Virus record (IMG/VR): IMGVR_UViG_3300021493_000006
Location: 1 to 29,117 of that record
DNA: 29,117 nt
Strand: one strand, 5' to 3'
Source: a virus
Positions 19,114 to 27,290 of this stretch are shown here, piece after piece (position 1 is the first letter of the stretch; each line of letters starts with the position of its first letter). The notes under the pieces are model-generated. The model had not been told where the DNA came from. It worked only from the letters and a program-made list of their open reading frames with translations, and ran no database searches. The position numbers were made by a program, and so were the translations under genes.

Positions 19114-20928
19114 ATGAGAAAGTTTTTTCTAACAAAAAGGTTTTTGGGATATTTTTCAAAGATAGACCCGACAAATGCTCCCAACGGGGCTTTGGTAAAG
19201 GGAAGCCAGAATGTTTTAATCAGCGATGACGGAAATGTTGAGATTAGGGGCGGATATAGTCTGGTAGGAGCGTCCAATTCAAACAGAAAAGAAATTGAAA
19301 GTTCTTTTGACTGGTATACATCAAGCGGGGGGGTAATCAATTTAAGAAGTTATGATGACGCTTTGGAGATTTACACATCCTCTTTAGGAGCGTGGACAAA
19401 ATTGGCTGACGGATTTACCGCTTGGGATTTTGTCTACGCTACTATATGGGATGACACGGAAAAGATTGACAAACTGATATTTGCCAACGGCAACGACTGC
19501 TTGTGGGACTGGTCGGGCGGGATTACTACTTTTGCCTCCTGCACCTCAAACACGATTACCAAGCAGGGATCTACCACTTGGGCTCAGGAGAGATTTTACA
19601 CAAGCGGCACAAGAAAAATCAGGATTTTGGACGACACGGGAACTTGGAGGGAGTTTACCTATACAGGAGGAGAAAACACCACCACCCTGACAGGGGTAAC
19701 GCCGGACCCTACCGCCTATAGTTTTACCGCCGGGGCGGTAGTGGTTCAATCAATCAGAAAGAACAACGATGTCCCAGCGGACGGGTTTAAGGTAACTTCT
19801 CTGGCGGTGTTAAACAACCAGTTATGGTGCGGCTCAAACCAGTCAAGGCTGATTTACATCTCAAAGAATTCTGATTTTACTGATTATACTTGCTCCTCGC
19901 CGAGAGTGTCAGGAGAAGGAGAGATTTTAACGATTGACGATGTCTGCCGTGCTTTGGTGGCGACAAGAGAGGAGATGTGGATAGCGGCTGGCAGAGACTT
20001 ATGGTATGTCTCCCAGTTTCAGGAGTTGGATGTTTCGGGAACCATCTCCGAGATTTTGAAAGTAAAACCGATTAAAGCAGGAGCAGGTATGGCGGCTCAA
20101 TCGCAGGACTTAACGGAAAGAATAGGGGATTATGTGGTTTTTCTCAATTTTAACAACGAGTTGGTTATGCTGGGAAACCTTGAAAATTTAGAGTCGCCTG
20201 CCTTAAAGGTTTTGTCAGACCCGATAAAGCCTGACTTTGACGACGGAGATTTTTCAGGAGGGGATATTATTTTTCACAAAAACAGGATTTATATTTCAGA
20301 CCCTGCCAACGACACCGTCTGGATAAACGAGGCAAAACAGGAAATAGACGGCTCAATGACAAGATTCTGGCAGCCTCCCCAAATTCTGCCTGTTAAAAAG
20401 TTTTCAATAATAGACGGAGACCTTTGCGGGCACTCCGGGAGAGTCACAGAAACCTACAAACTGTTTGACGGGAAAAACGACAACGGGAACAGTTTTAAGG
20501 CAATAGCAAGATTTGCCTACCGCAATTACGGCGTCAGGAGCAAAGAGAAAAAACTGGATGAGTGGTTTACAGAAGGATATATTTCGCCGGCAACAGTTTT
20601 AACTCTGACTTTAAGGTTTGACTATTTAGGCTGGCGGCAGGTTTTAACAGGGAAAATAGACGGCTCGGACACGGATATTGTAGAGGAGGTGACATCAAGC
20701 GGGTCTCTCGGGGATGAATCTTTAGGAGACCAGTCAATGGGAGACCAAGAAGCAACCGAAAACCCGAAATTCAGGGTAATACACACGATGCCGGCGGGGG
20801 AATTCTACGAGGTTCAGGCGGAATACAGCACGGATTCGGAGGACGCCTACTGGAAACTATTGGCGTTTGGCGGAAACCCGATTTTAGCGGGAACCACTCC
20901 CGGAAGCAAATTAAAAGCAATCGGCTAA
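19114..20928 (+). CDS. tail beta-propeller protein (P22 gp10 / T7 gp12-like)
   Basis: A 604-residue protein with the features of podovirus tail-tube or stabilisation proteins: N-terminal GYFSKIDPTNAPNGALVKGS and QNVLISDDGNVEIRGGYSLV, an opening seen across this family, followed by repeated W/Y-rich blades (DWYTSSGGVINLRSYDDALE, YVSQFQELDVSG, DYVVFLNFNNELVMLGN). The C-terminus SSGSLGDESLGDQSMGDQ is typical of beta-propeller tail proteins. It probably forms the ring below the portal and connects the adaptor to the fibre. Confidence 0.8.
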   Translation: MRKFFLTKRFLGYFSKIDPTNAPNGALVKGSQNVLISDDGNVEIRGGYSLVGASNSNRKEIESSFDWYTSSGGVINLRSYDDALEIYTSSLGAWTKLADGFTAWDFVYATIWDDTEKIDKLIFANGNDCLWDWSGGITTFASCTSNTITKQGSTTWAQERFYTSGTRKIRILDDTGTWREFTYTGGENTTTLTGVTPDPTAYSFTAGAVVVQSIRKNNDVPADGFKVTSLAVLNNQLWCGSNQSRLIYISKNSDFTDYTCSSPRVSGEGEILTIDDVCRALVATREEMWIAAGRDLWYVSQFQELDVSGTISEILKVKPIKAGAGMAAQSQDLTERIGDYVVFLNFNNELVMLGNLENLESPALKVLSDPIKPDFDDGDFSGGDIIFHKNRIYISDPANDTVWINEAKQEIDGSMTRFWQPPQILPVKKFSIIDGDLCGHSGRVTETYKLFDGKNDNGNSFKAIARFAYRNYGVRSKEKKLDEWFTEGYISPATVLTLTLRFDYLGWRQVLTGKIDGSDTDIVEEVTSSGSLGDESLGDQSMGDQEATENPKFRVIHTMPAGEFYEVQAEYSTDSEDAYWKLLAFGGNPILAGTTPGSKLKAIG

Positions 20929-20956
20929 AGGTCAATCAACAAAGGACACAAAACAT

Positions 20957-22393
20957 ATGAAAAAAACAATATCCAAAATCATAATCGGTCTTATTGCCTT
21001 ATTGGCGGTTTTTGCCGTCGGCTGTGGCTACAACAATTATATAACAAAAAAGGTGATGGAAAAGGTGGAAGTTCAACTGGCAGGCAGAGAAGCCCAAGAA
21101 TTCGGGGCTTATTACCCGGTAGCGGCTGGAACTTATTATTTGGCTGGCTCCGGAATAGGAACAACGGACACCTCTATTACCTTGAGGTCGTTTACTGACC
21201 CCTTTTCCGGCGAAGAATACACGATGTCGGATTTCGGGGATATAGGATACGCCACAATTGACCCGGGCACTTCCAAAAAGGAATTCATCTCCTTTACCGG
21301 CATAAGCCAAGACCCGAACTCGTCGGAAGCGACCCTGACCGGCGTCTCAAGGGGACTGCAGGGGAAGTATCCTTATACCGCCAGTTCAACCTTGGCAAAA
21401 AGCCACTCCGGCGGGGCGAAACTTATTATTTCCAATCCTCCCCAGCACTATGAGAAATACGCCAACAGGGAGAGAAATCAAACTATTTCCGGTGTGTGGA
21501 CTTTCTCTTCTTCTTCGCCTCCAAGGTATAATACCGACTCTTACTCCTTTATTACCGGCTTGTCTTATTTGGTAAACAAGGCTTATGTGGACAATGTGGC
21601 AACCTCCGGGGCTGCCGACGCCTCAACCAATACCAAGGGCTTAGTTGAGCAAGCAACTCTCAGCGAGTTGATGAGCAGTGCCTCGAGCGGGGATACCACC
21701 GCCCCCTTATTTGTGCCAAATCAATACTTTTCAACCTCAAGTTCGGCAACGACCTCCGTAGTAGTAACAAAGAGCAACGGCAAAATAAACCAGAACTTCT
21801 GGGACTTGACAGAGGACTTTACTTGGAGCGGGGAGCATACCTTTTCAGCAACAGCGACTTTTAGCGGAGATATAGATATTACTGGCTCACAACAAGGGGA
21901 TATTTTATATTATGATGGTTCTAAATGGGTTCAGTTAAATGCAACGACAAGCGGATATTGCTTGAAGACGCAGGGAACTACGAGTCCACCAGTGTGGGAG
22001 AAATGTTTTCCAGATTTTGCGGCTGGAGATTGGTTAGAGGCATCTGCCGATACGGTAGGAGGACCTGCAGATATACCAAATTGGACAAAAAAGAAGGAGA
22101 TAAAAATTCCGCATGGGGGAACTTTGAGAATTAAATTTGATTTACATGGAACCAGTGGAGGTGAATACTGTGTAAGAGGTAAGATTTATAGAAATGGGGT
22201 AGCGGTTGGAACTGAGAGAGAGCAATGTGCAGACAGTTGGCAGACATTTTCAGAAGATATTTCTGGGTGGAGCGCTGGAGATTTAGCGCAGTTGTATATA
22301 CAAACTGATGGAAATTACACTGGGTTGGAATGGAGAAATTTCCGCATTTATGTTGATATTCCATCTACGAGTTACGTCAATCAGGACGACTAA
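20957..22393 (+). CDS. tail fibre with lipoprotein-like signal peptide
   Basis: A 478-residue protein. Residues 1-24 are a signal sequence (MKKTISKIIIGLIALLAVFA, then VGC), whose AVGC resembles a lipobox. The middle has the fibre-like pieces ITLRSFTDPFSGEEYTMSDF, TLTGVSRGLQGKYP and RERNQTISGVWTFSSSSPPR. The last ~170 residues (from about 21880) are a distal domain in more AT-rich DNA, ending in a likely receptor-binding beta domain (KIPHGGTLRIKFDLHGTSGG) with four Cys. AAAGGACAC is a fair ribosome site; a near-copy AAAGGTCA lies 28 bases upstream. A fibre with a membrane signal is unusual. Confidence 0.65.
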   Translation: MKKTISKIIIGLIALLAVFAVGCGYNNYITKKVMEKVEVQLAGREAQEFGAYYPVAAGTYYLAGSGIGTTDTSITLRSFTDPFSGEEYTMSDFGDIGYATIDPGTSKKEFISFTGISQDPNSSEATLTGVSRGLQGKYPYTASSTLAKSHSGGAKLIISNPPQHYEKYANRERNQTISGVWTFSSSSPPRYNTDSYSFITGLSYLVNKAYVDNVATSGAADASTNTKGLVEQATLSELMSSASSGDTTAPLFVPNQYFSTSSSATTSVVVTKSNGKINQNFWDLTEDFTWSGEHTFSATATFSGDIDITGSQQGDILYYDGSKWVQLNATTSGYCLKTQGTTSPPVWEKCFPDFAAGDWLEASADTVGGPADIPNWTKKKEIKIPHGGTLRIKFDLHGTSGGEYCVRGKIYRNGVAVGTEREQCADSWQTFSEDISGWSAGDLAQLYIQTDGNYTGLEWRNFRIYVDIPSTSYVNQDD

Positions 22394-22398
22394 ATTCT

Positions 22399-24096
22399 AT
22401 GCCAACAACCTACTACAAAAAATGGGACCAAGGACGAGTAAGATTATTTGACCCAACAGGAAGAGAATTAACCACTACCGAGGAACAGCAGAGAGCCTTA
22501 AAATCTGTAGGCAATGATATTTCCAAGATTCCAAACCTGCCATATCTGCCGATTATCAAGCCCAAAACCGAGAAAAAAGAACCGCTTATTATTGACAGCG
22601 AAGAAGCCCAAAAAAAAATAAACAAATTCCAAAAAGAAACCGGAGCAGTAATTGGAGAAAAGCCTTCCCCCATCACCTTATGGGACAAAAAGGGCAATAA
22701 GGTGGAAGTATCGCCAAACGAGGTGGAGGAAGCAAAAAAGCGGGGATATGTTTATTTGCAGCAGCCGGAAACAAAGAAAGAAGAACCTACAGAGGAAACA
22801 ACCCTCACCCCGGAAGAACTGGCGGTATTGGGGCTGACCCCGGAAAGTATTGAAGCAGTAGACCAATCCACCGCCCAAGTTCTAAAAAAAGGAGCAGGCT
22901 CTCTGCTGGATTTAGAAGAAGATATTAAATCGGTAAAGAACAAAATCAGCCAAATTTCAACCTCGGAAGAAGACGCCACCTCCGCCTTAATAGACGCCTT
23001 AAAAAGAAATTATGATTACCGCATATCGCAGGTAAGGGACGCCAGCAAGAGATACATCGCCTCCCTTAAAACCTTGGGATACAGGACAGGGGCAATTAGA
23101 TACGGCGGAGAGGTTTTTGGAGGAATTATCTCCACAGCGGAGATGAAAGCCCAGCAGGAAGTAGCCAACTTGGAAGCCGAAAGGGACATGCTTATAGCAA
23201 AAGCGAAGCAAGCCCTCTATGACAAGCAGTATGACAAATTCGCCGAAGAATTGGGCAAACTTGAAGAAAACCGCCAAAAGAAAATAGAAGCCCTGATGAA
23301 GTTATACCAAGAGAGTTTTAAGAAAAACCAAGAATTAGAACAAAAAAAAGAAGAAATAACCAAAGAAAACAACATCATAGCGGCAATCCAGCAGTATGAC
23401 ACCAAAGACCCTGCCGAGTTGTTTGCAAAGTTGAACTACGACGAGACAACAGGCGAGTGGGTGGGCGGCTATACCTTGGATGACATAGAGAAGGTTCTTG
23501 AAAAACTGCCCAAAGAAAAAGAGGAGGAATTTAAGGTGCTTGACGGCGTGCCTTACCGGGTTCTTCGGGACAAAGACGGCAAGGTTACCGGCTTTGAGAA
23601 AATCCCTGGCGTGGAAAAGGAAGAAGATGTAAAGTGGGCAAACGGCATTCCTTATCGGGCAGTGAGAGACGCTAAAGGAAACATCATCCGATACGAGAAA
23701 ATCCCCGGCGTGGAGAAAAAGGAGGAAGAAAAAACGGTGAAGTGGTCTGAATGGGCGGCAAAGCGTGGCTTGGTAGGTCTGCCCTACGAGGAAGCCCAAG
23801 ACCTTTTAACAAGGGAAACCCCTCCCAAGTGGTTCAAACAAAGAATAAGAGACGCCCTTATGGAAGCAATCGCCGAACGAGAGAAAAGAAGCAGAGAGCC
23901 GACAGAGGAAGAATATCAAGCCGCTTGGGATGAGGCAAGAAAGCCAATTCTGCAAACCAAAGAGCCAAAGTCAAAAGACATAGACGCCCTTATTTGGGAG
24001 TGGCTTGGAACTTATGGAGACCAATTTTCAGATGAAGAAAAGAGAAAACAAATAATGAGGATGGGGGCAAACCCCGAGGATTTTGGAATTTATTGA
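22399..24096 (+). CDS. large coiled-coil virion protein
   Basis: A 565-residue protein, mostly charged coiled coil. N-terminus MPTTYYKKWDQGRVRLFDPT; residues ~165-300 form a long helix (NYDYRISQVRDASKRYIASL, LGYRTGAIRYGGEVFGGIIS, EVANLEAERDMLIAKAKQAL). Residues 382-414 and 415-447 are two tandem ~33-residue repeats (GVPYRVLRDKDGKVTGFEKI and GIPYRAVRDAKGNIIRYEKI). The position between fibre and ejection-type proteins suggests an internal virion or injected protein. No enzyme motif seen. Confidence 0.6.
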   Translation: MPTTYYKKWDQGRVRLFDPTGRELTTTEEQQRALKSVGNDISKIPNLPYLPIIKPKTEKKEPLIIDSEEAQKKINKFQKETGAVIGEKPSPITLWDKKGNKVEVSPNEVEEAKKRGYVYLQQPETKKEEPTEETTLTPEELAVLGLTPESIEAVDQSTAQVLKKGAGSLLDLEEDIKSVKNKISQISTSEEDATSALIDALKRNYDYRISQVRDASKRYIASLKTLGYRTGAIRYGGEVFGGIISTAEMKAQQEVANLEAERDMLIAKAKQALYDKQYDKFAEELGKLEENRQKKIEALMKLYQESFKKNQELEQKKEEITKENNIIAAIQQYDTKDPAELFAKLNYDETTGEWVGGYTLDDIEKVLEKLPKEKEEEFKVLDGVPYRVLRDKDGKVTGFEKIPGVEKEEDVKWANGIPYRAVRDAKGNIIRYEKIPGVEKKEEEKTVKWSEWAAKRGLVGLPYEEAQDLLTRETPPKWFKQRIRDALMEAIAEREKRSREPTEEEYQAAWDEARKPILQTKEPKSKDIDALIWEWLGTYGDQFSDEEKRKQIMRMGANPEDFGIY

Positions 24097-24097
24097 T

Positions 24098-27000
24098 ATG
24101 GCTTTAACCTTGGAACAATTTGCCAAACAAAAAGGAGTGAAACTGCCGTCTGAAAGATTAGGGATTGAACTCCCGTCTAAACCTGTCGGGCTGGATGTCT
24201 TTTTGAAACAGAGAATAGGTCTAAAGGAATTGCCCAAAGAAAGAAAAATAGCCCGCCTTCAAGCGGAAGCGGAACAGGCTATGAAAAGAGCGGAATACCT
24301 TTCAAGCCCGGTAGGACTGGCAAAGCAAACCATCAAGGAAATACCGGCCGCCGTTAGAAAGATTGTCAGCAGAAAAGGGCTTTTATCTCCCAAGGGAATA
24401 CAGGCGGCAGTGGAAGGGGCTTTCAGAACAGCGGTTATATCGCCTGTGTCCGCTGTTACCAGATTTGCCACAAAAGGGAAACTGGATATTGAAAAAGGCT
24501 GGGCGGAGTTGACCGAACCTTGGAGAAAAACCCTAACCCCCGCCCAAAAGGAAATAGAAAGAGGTTTTGCGATGGGAGGGCTGGTTGTGCCATACGGAGC
24601 GGCGGAAGCGGCAGCCCTTAAAGGAATTAGTTATCTGGGAAAACTTGAAAAAGTAAAACCAGTTGCTACCTTCTTGTTAAACCGCCCAAAACTATTAAAA
24701 GCAGGCAAGGTAGGAGTTAATATGGCTTCCTTTATAGGGACTGGGCAGATTTTGCACAAACCCGAAGACGGCTCACGGGCTAAACAGGCGATGATAGATG
24801 CGGCTTTGGCGGTTGCCTTCCCGGTAATCGGCTACGCAGTAAGAAAGCCCTTAAAAGCCGGCTTAAAATTGGCGATGAAAAGAGTGGAAAAGGTATTTGA
24901 ACCAATTATTGAAAAAATAAAACTCAAAAAGCCTGTCCCGTTAGAGGAAATAGAAAGAGCGGTAGACCAATCCAAAAAGGTTATCAAAAGAACTACCGGC
25001 AAAAGCCCCGAACAGGTCTTAAAAAAGGAAGTTTTGCCCAAAGCCATCGCAGACTCGGCTAAAAAGGGAGAAATCCCAAAAGGAAAAGCGGTAGCAGAAC
25101 TTGAAAAGACCATCGCCAAAGGAAAAAGACCCACAGACAAGCAATTAGACGCCGCCATAAAGGAACTGGAAAGGAAAATAAAAATCAGGGTAAAGGAAGA
25201 AGCCCCAGAATTGCCCGTAGAGGCGATTTCAAAGCCAAAAAAGCCCGCAGAAGCCAAAATAGAGGGAATTCCTAAGGAAGAAAAGGAAAGAATGTGGCTT
25301 CTTGTAGTAGAAGACAGATATATTCCTACAATTTTTAAGGAAAGAAAAAAGTTGCAAGAAATTTATTTGAGGGGATTAAGAGAAATAAGAAAATACTTTC
25401 CAGATGCAAAAATAGGTTATACAAAATCTTCTGTATTATCTCCTGCGGCCCGTAAAATTCTGCATTTAGTAACAGGAGAACCAGAAGTTCTAATAGAGGC
25501 ACAACCTAAAATATTTTTTAAAGTAAAAAATCACTTATTTTCAATAGGACAGAGTGGAGATTGGCCATTATGTAGAGAAACTTCATCAGGAGCAGTTCGT
25601 ATTGTTAAAACAAAAAGGTATCCATATTTAGCAGAAATTATCGAGATTAAACGGCGAGGACACCATGCAGTTTCCTGGGATTACAAAGCTAAAGTAAGCA
25701 GTTGGATTAGAGATTTAGAAAAATCAGATATTGAGAAACTATTAAAAGTCAAAGAAATTGCAAATAAATTAGGGACAGATGCAGCATTAAATATAGGCGG
25801 AATAGAAACAATCCCCTTTCCAACAGAGTTTCTGGGCATATATAAAAAATTACTTCAGAGTCCAAAAGGAGGAGTAAGAGAAATAAAAGTAGGAGAAATA
25901 AAGAAAATAAGCCCCCCGAAAATAAAACCTTCTGAAGTGAAGAGTTTGCAAGTAAGTGAAATTCCAGTAGTCTCAAAACGCAAGATTCCTTCAGGAATTA
26001 GCGAAAAAGCATTTAGATGGATAGATTTCTTCTTTTTTGGTAGTAAAGCCGAGAGAGAAAAAGCATTCAAGTTATTAACTCCTGAAATAAAGAAAGAAAT
26101 AAGTAAATTTAAACCGAACAAACCAGTAAGGTTATATAAATATCCAGGAGAAAGCGAACTACCTCAGGGATTTACATATTGGACTCATGATAAAGAGTTT
26201 GCACAAAGACTTAGTGGGCCAGGAGAATTTGTTAGTAAAGTTATCAAGCCAAAAGATATACTTGTTGATTTTACAGAAACACCATCAAACTTTCCAGGAG
26301 AAAAGGGAGGAATTTGGGGAAAAGGAGTAATTGTAAAACCCTCTGCAGTCAAAGGAGTAAAGGTAGCAGTCAAAGGAGTAAAAGAAGCCAAACCTATCCT
26401 CAAAGAAACCTGGCAAAAAATCTCCACCTACCCTAAAAAAGGCGACTATGTAAGAGTAAACTGGAAAGGCAAAACCTTTGAAGGTAAAATAACAGGCGAA
26501 AAACCCGTCAGATTTAGAACTGGCTATGTGGCAAGGGAGATCACCACCAAAGAGGGAGTTAAAAAGTGGATGCCGTGGACTTCATCGGCAAAATACGAGG
26601 TAAAAGTAGAGAAGCCAGCAAAAACCAAACCAGTAATAAAAGTAGAAAAACCAACACCCGAAATCAAGCCAAAGCGAATAAAAGTCCCTTCCGAACAACT
26701 GCCGGTAGGAGAAGGCAAAGAATTAGCAAGCCGTCTTGAAAAGAGAATAGTTGAAAGATTAAGCAAAGCCCCCGAAAGATACAAAACGGTCACCTATAAA
26801 CAGATGAACAAGGCGGAGCAAATCAAGAAAGCGGTTGACTATGTTGTCAAGAACGAAAGCGAGGCGATGGAGGTCTTGATGGGCAAAAAAGAGCCTCCAA
26901 AGGGACTGCTTTACAACTCAATCTTTCTGGCGATGGAGGAAAAAGCGAAGCAAGATACCGCTTTAGCGGTAAGATTGGCTTCTTTAAGGGCAACGAGGTC

Positions 27001-27214
27001 AGGACAGGAAATAAGCATCTTAACGGAGGCGGACAAAAACAATCCTGTCAGATTTCTGTCTGAAATTCAAAGAGACAGAGTTAAAATAATCGGCGGCAGG
27101 GAAAAGGTAGTCAAATACACAAAAAGTTTAGTCAAACAGGGGAAAAAGATTTTATCCAAAAACTACTTAAAGGTCGATGAGTGGGAAAACTTTATAAAAT
27201 CTATTCAATGCTAA
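24098..27214 (+). CDS. very large polyvalent-type virion/ejection protein with AT-rich insert
   Basis: A 1038-residue protein starting at the ATG at 24098 (an in-frame TTG at 24083 is unlikely). The N-terminus MALTLEQFAKQKGVKLPSER is followed by helical, Lys/Pro-rich linkers. Residues ~388-749 (DNA 25262-26344) are clearly more AT-rich than both sides and end in a tandem 21-base repeat (GCAGTCAAAGGAGTAAA at 26345 and 26366). The insert contains two domains: an unknown alpha/beta one (MWLLVVEDRYIPTIFKERKK) and one with RLYKYPGESELPQGFTYWTH...SGPGEFVSKVIKPKDILVDFTE, which resembles an ADP-ribosyltransferase fold. Later: RVNWKGKTFEGKI (SH3-like) and helical end. It fits multi-domain proteins injected with DNA. 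ART call is weak. Confidence 0.55.
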   Translation: MALTLEQFAKQKGVKLPSERLGIELPSKPVGLDVFLKQRIGLKELPKERKIARLQAEAEQAMKRAEYLSSPVGLAKQTIKEIPAAVRKIVSRKGLLSPKGIQAAVEGAFRTAVISPVSAVTRFATKGKLDIEKGWAELTEPWRKTLTPAQKEIERGFAMGGLVVPYGAAEAAALKGISYLGKLEKVKPVATFLLNRPKLLKAGKVGVNMASFIGTGQILHKPEDGSRAKQAMIDAALAVAFPVIGYAVRKPLKAGLKLAMKRVEKVFEPIIEKIKLKKPVPLEEIERAVDQSKKVIKRTTGKSPEQVLKKEVLPKAIADSAKKGEIPKGKAVAELEKTIAKGKRPTDKQLDAAIKELERKIKIRVKEEAPELPVEAISKPKKPAEAKIEGIPKEEKERMWLLVVEDRYIPTIFKERKKLQEIYLRGLREIRKYFPDAKIGYTKSSVLSPAARKILHLVTGEPEVLIEAQPKIFFKVKNHLFSIGQSGDWPLCRETSSGAVRIVKTKRYPYLAEIIEIKRRGHHAVSWDYKAKVSSWIRDLEKSDIEKLLKVKEIANKLGTDAALNIGGIETIPFPTEFLGIYKKLLQSPKGGVREIKVGEIKKISPPKIKPSEVKSLQVSEIPVVSKRKIPSGISEKAFRWIDFFFFGSKAEREKAFKLLTPEIKKEISKFKPNKPVRLYKYPGESELPQGFTYWTHDKEFAQRLSGPGEFVSKVIKPKDILVDFTETPSNFPGEKGGIWGKGVIVKPSAVKGVKVAVKGVKEAKPILKETWQKISTYPKKGDYVRVNWKGKTFEGKITGEKPVRFRTGYVAREITTKEGVKKWMPWTSSAKYEVKVEKPAKTKPVIKVEKPTPEIKPKRIKVPSEQLPVGEGKELASRLEKRIVERLSKAPERYKTVTYKQMNKAEQIKKAVDYVVKNESEAMEVLMGKKEPPKGLLYNSIFLAMEEKAKQDTALAVRLASLRATRSGQEISILTEADKNNPVRFLSEIQRDRVKIIGGREKVVKYTKSLVKQGKKILSKNYLKVDEWENFIKSIQC
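25262..26344 (+). other. AT-rich inserted segment within the large virion gene
   Basis: Codons change visibly from GC/A-mixed (GCC, CCC, AAG) to AT-rich (TTA, ATA, AAA, AGA) near 25262 and return near 26390. The reading frame stays open throughout, and the right edge carries the 21-base tandem repeat. I read it as a domain cassette acquired by recombination. Confidence 0.5.
27169..27176 (+). repeat. AAAGGTCG element 10
   Basis: Exact copy in the last codons of the large virion gene. GG is 44 bases before the ATG at 27216. Confidence 0.55.
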
Positions 27215-27215
27215 T

Positions 27216-27290
27216 ATGGACCCTTTATTTGAAGAATTAGGAATTTTTGCCCTTATATACTTAATAGCAGTGATAATAGACCACTTATGA
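27216..27290 (+). CDS. 24-residue membrane microprotein
   Basis: ATG one base after the previous stop; ends in an ATGA overlap with the next gene. The peptide is acidic MDPLFEELG followed by one hydrophobic helix IFALIYLIAVIIDHL. Codon-level fit between two tightly packed genes, the stop/start overlap and a plausible transmembrane helix suggest a real gene. It lies between the two largest injected-protein candidates, so it could help membrane passage of DNA or internal proteins, or serve in lysis. It is too short for any family assignment. Confidence 0.5.
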   Translation: MDPLFEELGIFALIYLIAVIIDHL

